Position numbers and translations under genes: made by a program. The notes below the pieces were generated by a model. The model did not search any database. It was not told the origin of the DNA and saw only the letters and a program-made list of their open reading frames with translations. This document shows, piece by piece, positions 24,677-33,310 of a DNA stretch of 64,000 nucleotides (its first letter is position 1; every line of letters starts with the position of its first letter). The DNA is from Bacteroidota bacterium (GTDB lineage: Bacteria; Bacteroidota; Bacteroidia; UKL13-3), in assembly GCA_947457395.1 (NCBI GenBank), contig CANGVA010000014.1, positions 1 through 64,000 on the forward strand, read 5' to 3'.

Positions 24677-26740
24677 ATGATACGATATTTATTCATAATT
24701 CTAGCAGCAGTGGCATTTCAAACCAAATCCATTGCACAGCCACCAACAAAAGTTCGTGCCCTATTTCTAGGTAACAGTTATGTTTCAGTCAATAATCTCC
24801 CGCTGCTTATTAAGAATGTGGCTTCATCTGTGGGCGACACCTTAATTTACAACGATAATTCTCCAGGAGGCTATACTTTTAATAATCACTTAAACAATCA
24901 GGTAAGTTTGGATATGATGGCTGATCCGCAATGGGACTATGTTATTATCCAACAACAGAGCGTAATGGGCGCAGCGGTTTGCAATGAACCCTCCATTATT
25001 GCCCCCAACAGTTTCGAGCCAAGCAACATTCAAAGTGTTCAAGACCTTAAGATCCCGATTGAACAAGAAGGTGCAATACCGATGCTTTATATGACCTGGG
25101 GAAGAAAAAATGGCGAGCCTTCTCTATGCGCCCAGTTTCCTAAGGCAGGTTACTATTGCACCTATCAGGGCATGGATTCGCTGCTGCAACAAAATTATAT
25201 GCAAATGGGAGGCCCAAACATGTGGTATAATGAGCAACTTCCTGTAGCTGCTGTTGCCGCTGTGTGGCGATATGTGCGTACTAATCATCCGGATATTGAA
25301 CTCTATGATCCTGATGGATCGCATCCTTCTATGGCAGGTTCCTATTTGGCTGCATGCACATTCTACAATATGCTTTTTAGGAAATCACCACTTGGCATCA
25401 CCTATAATCCGAGTCTTTCAAGCACAGTTGCATCCAACATCAGGTTAGCAGTTAATCAGATAATCCATAATAATCTTAAAAAATGGAATGTGGGCTACTA
25501 CGATCCCGCACCTGATTTCATGGTATCTGCTTATGATGTAGCAACGCAAGAAGTTTCTTTCAAAAACGAGTCGAACAAACTTTTCTTTTTTGACAATCAA
25601 TATAATCAGAATTTTAACCGTTACAAGTACCGTTGGAGTTTTGGAGACGGCAGCTTTTCTTATGAGATGAATCCTTCCCATAAATTCAATGCACCAGGCA
25701 TTTACCCTGTAAAGCTATTTGCCACATACAAAAATGGCAGTTTTAAAGATAGCCTTAGCAGATTGGTGCGTATTGGTGGTCCACTATTATCGGTTAGTGC
25801 ATTAGCTAAGAATTATATAGAAACAGCATTGACCATAAACGACAGTCTGTTGTTCCCTTCTGTTATGGTGGGCGATACTGTGTTTAGAACCTTTCATGTT
25901 TACAACCAAGGAAACCTGCCACTGACAATTAATCAAGTTCTATTAAGCAGCAACATAGGTTGGTCTTATAGGCTAGATAGCACTACCTTAAATCCGGGAG
26001 GGAAAGCAACACTAACTATCAGATTTCACGCAGCGCTTAGCGGCCTATCAACATCCTTATTAAGCCTTGTCACAAATGATAATTACACCGGCAATTACAC
26101 CCTTAGGCTATTCGGAAATGGAATCGGTCAGAACAGATCCTATGAAGTGTTCAGAAATAAAACACTTTTACCTAATGAGGCAGTTATTAACTATGGAAAT
26201 CCATCTGCTGGGCAAAAAATTGAAACCATGCTTGAACTGAAAAATACGGGTAATATGCCCTTGAAAATTAACTCCATTTATCTAACCGGTGATACAGCTG
26301 TTTTCTCAGTATTAGGAAGAGCACAAACAATTAACCCCAAAACCAGCCTTGCTATTCCTGTGTTATTTAACATATCTGATTCACTTACCCGCAATGGTTT
26401 CCTGCATATTTCTACCAACCACCCAAACCAACCACTTTATCGCATCAAACTCACTGCATGGCAGAAAGCAACCACAGGGCAAATTGAGGTTATCGAAGAT
26501 AGGGTCTCATTTTATCCCAATCCTACAAAAAATGAACTTAATGTTACACTAACTTCTGAACTCATAATTGGATACAAAATTAGCGACCTTCAAGGGAGAA
26601 GATTAGCAGAGAAACAAGTATCCGCAACCCGCATCCTCACAATCAATCCTCTACCTCTGGGGGCCGGTGTTTATCTGATGGAAGTTACAAGTGAAACTGG
26701 CAAGAAATTTGTTAGAAGAGTATACAAGCTAAATGACTAA
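24677..26740 (+). CDS. T9SS-exported SGNH-hydrolase-like protein with PKD domain
   Basis: A 687-residue secreted protein. After a signal peptide ending SIAQ, residues about 25-240 resemble SGNH hydrolases of the DUF4886 type, with Ser34 in LGNSYVS and the Asp/His block DPDGSHPSMAGS. A PKD domain follows (RWSFGDGSF, about residues 310-365). Two choice-of-anchor-D-like beta domains precede the T9SS sorting domain starting FYPNPTKNEL. Deacylation of a polysaccharide is the plausible activity, but the substrate is not determined. Confidence 0.8.
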   Translation: MIRYLFIILAAVAFQTKSIAQPPTKVRALFLGNSYVSVNNLPLLIKNVASSVGDTLIYNDNSPGGYTFNNHLNNQVSLDMMADPQWDYVIIQQQSVMGAAVCNEPSIIAPNSFEPSNIQSVQDLKIPIEQEGAIPMLYMTWGRKNGEPSLCAQFPKAGYYCTYQGMDSLLQQNYMQMGGPNMWYNEQLPVAAVAAVWRYVRTNHPDIELYDPDGSHPSMAGSYLAACTFYNMLFRKSPLGITYNPSLSSTVASNIRLAVNQIIHNNLKKWNVGYYDPAPDFMVSAYDVATQEVSFKNESNKLFFFDNQYNQNFNRYKYRWSFGDGSFSYEMNPSHKFNAPGIYPVKLFATYKNGSFKDSLSRLVRIGGPLLSVSALAKNYIETALTINDSLLFPSVMVGDTVFRTFHVYNQGNLPLTINQVLLSSNIGWSYRLDSTTLNPGGKATLTIRFHAALSGLSTSLLSLVTNDNYTGNYTLRLFGNGIGQNRSYEVFRNKTLLPNEAVINYGNPSAGQKIETMLELKNTGNMPLKINSIYLTGDTAVFSVLGRAQTINPKTSLAIPVLFNISDSLTRNGFLHISTNHPNQPLYRIKLTAWQKATTGQIEVIEDRVSFYPNPTKNELNVTLTSELIIGYKISDLQGRRLAEKQVSATRILTINPLPLGAGVYLMEVTSETGKKFVRRVYKLND

Positions 26741-26863
26741 ACCCATATCAAAAGCTGTTTTCTTTAAAATCGGAATTAAATTATAAATAAACATCAGATA
26801 AACTTTAATAAGAAAATCATGGTTATTTTAAACTACCATCAAATAATTGAATTATCAAAAGCG

Positions 26864-27478
26864 ATGAAAAGAAAAGATTTGAAATTGAATATCTTAGAAA
26901 GAATAACGCATGCAGTTTTTCTTATATTCATGTTAGCAAGTTCTGCAAATGCGCAAGATACCTTGCAAACAAAAACTAAATTTGGAACCCTATTCGGAAC
27001 AAATATATGCTGGATTGCTAACAACAGCTTCAACTTAACCCATTCAGCACATGGCGGTTTGTTCTATTCATACAGAATGAATAAAAGGTTTTCATTATAC
27101 CATGAGCTATCCATAACCCATAGAGATTATAGAAAATTTAAAATCAACGAAACAACAGAAGGAAAATATAGTGTAATCAATTTAAGGTATATTATTGCTC
27201 CTGAGTTTCGCTTTAATAAATACATGAGTGTCTTGATAGGATATGGATATGACAAACCAATAAACCCGACACTAGGAAAAAGCACCAACCCAATCGATAT
27301 AAAAAAGGAGGTTAACAACTATGATATGATACTCTTTGAATATAGATTATCTTATAAGGACATTGGTTTTGGATTTAGATATGATATCGGGTTAACTTCA
27401 CCATTAAGATCAGTTAATGATAAGATACAAGTTTTTACTATTAATGCGTACCTTAATTTAAATAAACTTTGTAATTAA
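26864..27478 (+). CDS. Outer-membrane beta-barrel protein of unknown function
   Basis: The ATG at 26864 (MKRKDLKLN) gives a signal peptide ending ANAQ; a start at 26819 would add 15 residues. The mature chain alternates hydrophobic and polar residues (YRMNKRFSLYHELSITHRDY, FRFNKYMSVLIGYGY) and ends in YLNLNKLCN, as in small OMP barrels. The family is not identified. It follows the SGNH-like gene by 123 bp and may be a separate unit. Confidence 0.65.
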   Translation: MKRKDLKLNILERITHAVFLIFMLASSANAQDTLQTKTKFGTLFGTNICWIANNSFNLTHSAHGGLFYSYRMNKRFSLYHELSITHRDYRKFKINETTEGKYSVINLRYIIAPEFRFNKYMSVLIGYGYDKPINPTLGKSTNPIDIKKEVNNYDMILFEYRLSYKDIGFGFRYDIGLTSPLRSVNDKIQVFTINAYLNLNKLCN

Positions 27479-27499
27479 TTAAACAAATAGATTCATCCA

Positions 27500-27642
27500 T
27501 CAAATCTATAGTGACCTTAAAAAACTTATAAAAACCCATTGGGAAACAATTTTAATTATACTCCTTATTTCAGTAATGTTTATATCATCTAATGATACAG
27601 ACAGTAAAGCAGGTATTTATAGATACTTGGTTAGGGAAGTAA
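27500..27642 (+). pseudogene. Decayed second copy of the 48-residue membrane peptide
   Basis: The sequence from TCAAATCTATAGTGAC to TTAGGGAAGTAA matches 18836-18977 closely. The start codon is lost (the ATGA is replaced by TTCATCCA) and an extra T at about 27616 shifts the frame before the GIIDAWLGK end. This shows the small ORF has been duplicated 8.7 kb away and one copy decayed. Confidence 0.7.
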
Positions 27643-28248
27643 ATGACGTACCTGCTAGCGCCTAAATTATTGTTTAATTTTTATTACAAAGTTATAATCC
27701 AACTGTACACCAAACAAATCAAGCACTATCGCTTTATTTGGTGCACAGAAGTGCTTTATCTGCTTGATAAGTCTATTAAGAGTTTACTTTAAAGCTTTAA
27801 GAACGAGCAAAACGCAATATTACTTTGCGTAAAGGCTTAATAAAAACTTAATTTAACAAAATTTTAATTTTTGTTACTATTATTGCTTATGTCCCTCAAA
27901 TTAATAACCAAAACATGTCAAGTTTCATAGCTTCATGCATTTTCATTTTCATTGTAATTTATATTAGCTATAATTTTTATATGAATATAACATGGCTCAA
28001 ATAACTGGCATACATCCAAGCAAGAATAGAATATCGGTTTTTATGTTAAAGGCTATAGCACATTTAACGGCTGCTATACAAATAACCGGTTACCTTACAG
28101 TAGCAGGAGTAAAACAGCCAGTGGCTGTTTCAAATCTACACAATAAATCATTGCTTATGCAGAAAGGACATAAAAACTTACTCCCCTTCCTTTTCATGAG
28201 TAAATCACGTAGTTCCAATTTACAAAGCACATCTGAATAGCGTAAATT
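27643..28248. other. AT-rich intergenic region with nested inverted repeats
   Basis: No convincing gene. An open frame at 27992-28240 (82 residues) has no recognisable domain. A compact structured stretch at 27704-27764 holds three overlapping inverted repeats: TGTACACCAAA/TTTGGTGCACA, AAGCACT/AGTGCTT and ATCAAGCA/TGCTTGAT. This could be an RNA structure or the trace of a lost element. The promoter of the amidotransferase is presumably further right. Confidence 0.4.
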
Positions 28249-30060
28249 ATGTGCGGAATATTCGGTATTGTTTCAACAAGTCATATACACTGCAATCATT
28301 TAGCCATACTAGCCAAACATGCCCGCCAAAGAGGCCGCGATTCAAGTGGTCTTATGTATAATGAAAATGCCGCTTATAAAATAATTCGTGCCGATTACGA
28401 CATCAATCAACTGATGTGCAGTAAAGGCAACTTGAAATGTGATTTTGTAATGGGACATAGCAGGCTTATTACGAATGGTCTTTTAAACAACCAACCCATT
28501 GTACGAAATAACTTAGCGCTGATACATAATGGTATTATTGTAAACGAAGCAGAAATTTGGAATCAGATTGATATTGAACGGCAACTTGAAATTGATTCCG
28601 AAACAATACTAGGTTTGGTATTGCATCAATTGAGTCTGGATTGTAAAGTAGAAGATTTATACAAGCATATCTTCAATGTTTGTAAAGGAAGCATCTCGGC
28701 TGCGCTTGCCATTCCTGAGCTTGGTAAATTATGTCTGTTTTCGAACAATGGCAGCCTCTATTACGGAACATTGGAAGGGGCCATATACTTTTCATCGGAG
28801 CGTTACCCGCTGGAGGTTATTGGTTGTGAGGGTATCAGTCAAATTTTACAAACAGGTATTGTAATTGATATTCCTAAAGGTTCAAAACTTGATATTGAAG
28901 ATAGGAATACAAGAAAGGAAAACCTGATACCCACATTTAAAAATATAGCAGCAGAGGAAACCATGCTTCTTTACCCTAAGCATCAGCTGAAACGCTGCTC
29001 CAAGTGCATACTCCCAGAAACCATGCCATACATTACGTTTGATGAGCAGGGCGTATGCAACTATTGCAAGCATTATAAAAAAAGAAATAATCCTAAACCC
29101 AAAGATGAATTACTGGATTTGATTAAACCTTACAGGCGTGCAAGAGGTGCAGAATGTATCGTACCACTTTCTGGCGGGCGTGACAGTTGTTGGGGGTTGC
29201 ACCTGATTGTAAAAGAATTAAAGTTAAAACCCATTACCTACACCTATGACTGGAGCATGGTAACCGATCTGGGCAGGCGCAATATTAGCCGAATGTGCGC
29301 GCAGCTTGGTGTAGAGAATATCATTGTGGCAGATGATATTTCACAAAAACGCAAAAACATAGCCATGAACCTGAAAGCATGGCTAAAATGGCCTCATCCG
29401 GGAATGATTAGTATTCTTTCCGCTGGCGATAAACACTTTTTCAGACATGTAGAAACTGTTAAAAAACAAACAGGCATACAGTTGAATTTGTGGAGTGTAA
29501 ATCCACTGGAGGTTACCCATTTTAAATCCGGTTATCTGGGTATACCGCCAAACTTTGAAGAAAAGCGTGTGTACATGCACGGTTGGGGCAAACAATTAAA
29601 ATATCAGCGTCTGCGTTTTAAAGCCATGCTAAAAAGTCCGGGGTATTTTAACCGATCAATTTGGGATACACTACACGGAGAGTATTTCCGCAGCTTAAAT
29701 AAAAAAACAGACTACTATCATATTTACGATTACTGGCGCTGGGATGAAAACACCTGCTCAGAAACTTTGAAACAATATGATTGGGAACTTGCACCTGATA
29801 CCAATACCACCTGGAGAATCGGAGATGGCACAGCTGCATTTTATAATTACCTGTATTATCACATTGGTGGCTTTACTGAGCACGACACTTTTCGCAGCAA
29901 TCAGATTCGTGAAGGTCAGCTTACACGTGAAAAAGCGCTAGAAATGGTAGCAGAAGAAAACCGCCCGCGTTACCAAAATATTCGCTGGTATCTGGATACC
30001 CTAAACATGGATTTTGTAGATGTAATTAAAATAGTGAATGCTATACCAAGGCTTTACTGA
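28249..30060 (+). CDS. Class II glutamine amidotransferase fused to an N-acetyl sugar amidotransferase (WbpG/PseA-like)
   Basis: A 603-residue fusion. Residues 1-230 are a class II glutaminase: Cys2 in MCGIFGI is the nucleophile, and GHSRLITNG and NGIIVN match the family. From about residue 245 comes a WbpG/PseA-type domain: a Cys4 site (Cys250, Cys253, Cys270, Cys273) and a PP-loop SGGRDS beginning at Ser308. WbpG-type enzymes convert an acetamido group of a nucleotide sugar to an acetamidino group, using ammonia supplied by separate HisH/HisF-like proteins. Here the ammonia source appears to be built in. No O-antigen cluster adjoins the gene. Confidence 0.85.
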   Translation: MCGIFGIVSTSHIHCNHLAILAKHARQRGRDSSGLMYNENAAYKIIRADYDINQLMCSKGNLKCDFVMGHSRLITNGLLNNQPIVRNNLALIHNGIIVNEAEIWNQIDIERQLEIDSETILGLVLHQLSLDCKVEDLYKHIFNVCKGSISAALAIPELGKLCLFSNNGSLYYGTLEGAIYFSSERYPLEVIGCEGISQILQTGIVIDIPKGSKLDIEDRNTRKENLIPTFKNIAAEETMLLYPKHQLKRCSKCILPETMPYITFDEQGVCNYCKHYKKRNNPKPKDELLDLIKPYRRARGAECIVPLSGGRDSCWGLHLIVKELKLKPITYTYDWSMVTDLGRRNISRMCAQLGVENIIVADDISQKRKNIAMNLKAWLKWPHPGMISILSAGDKHFFRHVETVKKQTGIQLNLWSVNPLEVTHFKSGYLGIPPNFEEKRVYMHGWGKQLKYQRLRFKAMLKSPGYFNRSIWDTLHGEYFRSLNKKTDYYHIYDYWRWDENTCSETLKQYDWELAPDTNTTWRIGDGTAAFYNYLYYHIGGFTEHDTFRSNQIREGQLTREKALEMVAEENRPRYQNIRWYLDTLNMDFVDVIKIVNAIPRLY

Positions 30061-30175
30061 TAATTGCCTGATGGCTTGATTTATTTATTACATTCCATCA
30101 GAAATTAACTTATTATTTCAATATTGTATTAGCGGAACTACACAACATAAATCTTGAACCTCCACTCCCCTTTCA

Positions 30176-31039
30176 TCATGCACCCTGAAAGCGCATGCAA
30201 TATTGCCTGATAAATAGTTCACCGGGGTTTAATACCTGCATGCCGGGTTTGCTGCTAATATCAGTGTGGCCACCCTCAGGGTCGGCATGGCCGCACCAAG
30301 GCTCAATACATACAAATGCATCACAACCCTTTGCACTCCAAATACCCAAATATGGAAAGTTCTTCCAGCTAACTTCTACTGAGTAACCTGTTTGCCTGTT
30401 TCTTAGTAGCAATTTTTCTGATTGTATAGATTTGAATACAAGCGCATCAGCTGCAAATAAATCTGGATGCAAGGGTAATACAACAGCATTGTTAAGTAAC
30501 GGTTTTACATACGTGGTTAATAATCCATCCTGTAATAACACAGTTGAAGCACTTTCAGGTTTTTCAAACACAATTTCATATTGACGCATTCCACCAGGCA
30601 GGTTAAAGCCCGGATGTGCGCCTATACCAAAGTACATGGTTTCTGCTCCTGTATTGCATACATGCCAGTCAACGTGTAAGCTATTCCCACTTAACGTATA
30701 AATGATTTCAAGTGTAAAATCATAAGGATATAAGGCACGGGTATGCGTATTTGATTGTAAAGTAAAATGCACCATATCATCTTGTTGTTTGGTAATTACA
30801 AAATCCTCATCGCGTGCAAATCCATGCTGTGTGAGTGTAAAAGCATTGTCGTTTACCAAGAGCCTATTCTGATGCAGTCTGCCTACAATTGGAAACAACA
30901 CAGGTGAAGTGCGCCCCCAAAAAGCAGGATTACCCTGCCACATCATTTCTGTTTGTGTAGGTAAGTAGCGTACCGATTTAACTTCGGCACCGGCATTAGA
31001 TATGCCAACCGAAAGTATTTCATTCTTTAATATAATCAT
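30176..31039 (-). CDS. Aldose 1-epimerase family protein (LacX-like)
   Basis: A 287-residue cytoplasmic protein of the galactose mutarotase fold. The catalytic-site pattern is visible in FGIGAHPGFNLPGG and in the late Glu-bearing segment VCIEPWCGHADPEGG. It resembles LacX-type aldose epimerases, which interconvert sugar anomers; the precise sugar is unknown. Its start is 48 bp after the stop of the DUF5522 gene, so it may be the last gene of the B12 operon, or read independently. Confidence 0.88.
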   Translation of the reverse strand: MIILKNEILSVGISNAGAEVKSVRYLPTQTEMMWQGNPAFWGRTSPVLFPIVGRLHQNRLLVNDNAFTLTQHGFARDEDFVITKQQDDMVHFTLQSNTHTRALYPYDFTLEIIYTLSGNSLHVDWHVCNTGAETMYFGIGAHPGFNLPGGMRQYEIVFEKPESASTVLLQDGLLTTYVKPLLNNAVVLPLHPDLFAADALVFKSIQSEKLLLRNRQTGYSVEVSWKNFPYLGIWSAKGCDAFVCIEPWCGHADPEGGHTDISSKPGMQVLNPGELFIRQYCMRFQGA

Positions 31040-31086
31040 TCTTGAGGTTAACTTATAAAATAATATGGTGCATACAATACATCATG

Positions 31087-31278
31087 CTATGTTTTGCATG
31101 TATTATCTTTTGGGTAAGGACAATGCTTGCATCCGCTGTTGCAGCAGTATCCGCGAAGCAAGTGGTATTTTTCAGTAAAAACCCAAAAACCCTGCTCATT
31201 TATATAGTAGTGCTCACCCTGAATAAGCGATGCCTTGGATGGTATTTTTTTATCGGAAGGTAATGTATTTGAACTCAT
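31087..31278 (-). CDS. DUF5522 family small Cys-rich protein
   Basis: A 63-residue protein with the family signature YYINEQGFWVFTEKYHLLRG followed by CCNSGCKHCPY. The five clustered cysteines suggest metal binding. It starts within the stop codon of the BtuG-like gene (4-bp ATGA overlap), so translational coupling is likely. A DUF5522-type protein is found in many bacteria but I know of no established function. Confidence 0.85.
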   Translation of the reverse strand: MSSNTLPSDKKIPSKASLIQGEHYYINEQGFWVFTEKYHLLRGYCCNSGCKHCPYPKDNTCKT

Positions 31279-32312
31279 GGTTTATAAAATGCAAAATGTC
31301 CGGTATTGATTCCTGCTTTAAATTGCCCTTTTAGCGCCCCGCTTACATCATATCTGTAAACCATAGATTGCTGAACATAATCAATCGCATCCGCGGCATA
31401 CAGTTCATTATTGTGCGGGTCAAAGCCAAGTGCATAAAAAGTTTGGTTATTACTGTAAATAAAAGGCAGCGCAGGAAGCTGTGTTGCGCTGCTTTCTATT
31501 GCATAAACATGTTTAGATATCCAGAACAATTTGCTCAAATCCGCACTGAGGCACAACTCTCTTGCTTCATCCTCGGCATTACCGGCTTTGAGTTGCGTTA
31601 TTTCAGTAAGGGTTTGCGGATTGATGCGGTGCAAGGTCGGATGCACTTGTTTACTTTTGCTGCCCTTGCATAAAACCCAAATATTTCCTGCAGCATCTGT
31701 CACTATGCTAACCGGCTCAGCACCTACGCTAATGCTATCGGTTAGAACATCGGTAAGGGTATTGATAACAAAAACTTTATTTCTGTTGGCATTACAAACA
31801 AACAGGTTATTATTTAGCCAAAGCATTTCCTCTGCCCAGCCCGGAATAGTTATACTCTTGGTAATTTGTTTGGAAACAAGATCAACCACGCGTATGGCGT
31901 TGGCATAAAACTCAGAAACGTATGCTTTATTGCTTTTGGCAACCATGTAGCGCGGTGAGGTAAAACCGGTTATATTTCCTGCTGAACGGTAATTAAGTGG
32001 ATTGATTATTTCGATTTTTTGCGAGTTGTTAACTACCAGGTAGGCATTTTGCTCATGCAGGTAGATGGATTGTAGCACATCGCCCAGCTTGTATTTATTT
32101 ACCTGAAAAAACACCTCCGGAAAAAGTTTGTAATCACTTTTATCAAGCACCGTTAACTCGGCATTACCAAATTGAAAATTACCTTCACTTCCAATAAGCA
32201 CCATACCTTCATTTTTAGGTGGCAACGGGAAATCCTTAAAAGGCTCATCCTTATCATCACAGGATGCCAGAAAAAGTAACCCAAATAACAAGCCAATGAT
32301 TATAATACGCAT
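31275..32312 (-). CDS. BtuG-like surface lipoprotein, DUF5074/YncE-type beta-propeller
   Basis: A 345-residue lipoprotein with lipidated Cys18 (FLASC) followed by an acidic DDKDE stretch resembling the Bacteroidota surface-export signal. The rest is a seven-bladed propeller of YncE/DUF5074 type, with repeated blade motifs such as KSNKAYVSEFYANAIRVVD and LWLNNNLFVCNANRNKVFV. In Bacteroides, BtuG proteins of this type bind vitamin B12 at the cell surface and sit on BtuB. The location downstream of a cobalamin riboswitch and a TonB receptor supports this role here. Confidence 0.85.
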   Translation of the reverse strand: MRIIIIGLLFGLLFLASCDDKDEPFKDFPLPPKNEGMVLIGSEGNFQFGNAELTVLDKSDYKLFPEVFFQVNKYKLGDVLQSIYLHEQNAYLVVNNSQKIEIINPLNYRSAGNITGFTSPRYMVAKSNKAYVSEFYANAIRVVDLVSKQITKSITIPGWAEEMLWLNNNLFVCNANRNKVFVINTLTDVLTDSISVGAEPVSIVTDAAGNIWVLCKGSKSKQVHPTLHRINPQTLTEITQLKAGNAEDEARELCLSADLSKLFWISKHVYAIESSATQLPALPFIYSNNQTFYALGFDPHNNELYAADAIDYVQQSMVYRYDVSGALKGQFKAGINTGHFAFYKP

Positions 32313-32323
32313 GCGTAACTTGA

Positions 32324-33310
32324 TTAATACACCATTATTTTATTAACCCATATTTCTCCATTTACCTGAAAAGCAGCCATTAAAAAACCCGGACTAAGGG
32401 TTCCCGATGGTATAGTCAACATTTGTTCATTAATGGTTTGTTGCAGCAATATTTTGCCTTGCATATCATAAATCGTGAATTTGCAACCGGCAGGTATATG
32501 TTGAACGGTAAATGACTCATCTGATTTTATAAGAGAAGGGAACTGAATGGTTGGCTGATTTGCTGCCTGCGGTGTAAACAGTTCCAGCTGCTGATGAATA
32601 ACCCCAACCGCATCCAGATCAAAACCACCGGAAGCAAATGGCGTTGGAAACGGATCATTGATTTTGTTACCCAACACATCATAGGTAGCAAAACGATCAT
32701 CAAGGCTACCCACCACATCAATAATTTTTATGTGGGTTATAAAGTTTACATTGATGCCTGAAACACCCTTCAAAACCTCCAGATCAAAAGGTGTTCCCCA
32801 AGTGGCTGCATAACGTCCGGCAAGGTTGTGCACCATGTTCGGGCTATTGCCCTCGCCATTCATCATTTGTTTATTAACAGGCGTAAAGCTGTAAGCAGGG
32901 AATCGAACATAATTTACCCCGTCTGAACTTACTTCAACAAAAGCTAACTCCATAAACAAAGTGGTATCACCCAGCACACGAATGCCATTTTCAAAAACGG
33001 CAAAATCAGCACCCGGTCCATTTTTAATGGGTTTATCAAATTGCAGAATTACAGAGCCGCCATCACCTAAAGAAACCACACCATTTTGTCCGGCTTTACC
33101 TGTGGCACTATTTATATCGCCAATGGTGGTATATCCCAATGATACATCAGCAATATTTTGAAAACTGCGTGCAATAGTGCTTTTGGTAGCCCATGCAACA
33201 AAAATATTGCTATCCTGGTGTATGGCCTGCTCATGCCCATATGGCCGTGGTTGAGCAAATATTACCACACAAGGCAACCAATAAAAACAAATCAATAACC
33301 GGTATTTCAT
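32324..33310 (-). CDS. Surface protein of the B12 operon with a T9SS-type end
   Basis: A 328-residue protein with a signal peptide ending VIFAQ. The conserved core includes VSLGDGGSVILQFDKPI, GADFAVFENG, EVSSDGVNYVRFP and FASGGFDLDAVGVIHQ, a pattern seen in proteins encoded beside B12 TonB receptors in Bacteroidota. The last about 70 residues resemble a T9SS sorting domain but lack a PNP motif. Its role in B12 uptake is inferred from context only. The start overlaps the stop of the DUF4465 gene by 4 bp. Confidence 0.8.
   Translation of the reverse strand: MKYRLLICFYWLPCVVIFAQPRPYGHEQAIHQDSNIFVAWATKSTIARSFQNIADVSLGYTTIGDINSATGKAGQNGVVSLGDGGSVILQFDKPIKNGPGADFAVFENGIRVLGDTTLFMELAFVEVSSDGVNYVRFPAYSFTPVNKQMMNGEGNSPNMVHNLAGRYAATWGTPFDLEVLKGVSGINVNFITHIKIIDVVGSLDDRFATYDVLGNKINDPFPTPFASGGFDLDAVGVIHQQLELFTPQAANQPTIQFPSLIKSDESFTVQHIPAGCKFTIYDMQGKILLQQTINEQMLTIPSGTLSPGFLMAAFQVNGEIWVNKIMVY

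Noticed and set aside
27992-28240. An 82-residue open frame just before the amidotransferase gene
   Set aside because: Composition is unlike a conserved protein, with no domain or signal; kept only as a note within the intergenic entry.
31042-31263. A 73-residue plus-strand frame opposite DUF5522
   Set aside because: The minus strand carries the clear DUF5522 signature in the same interval.
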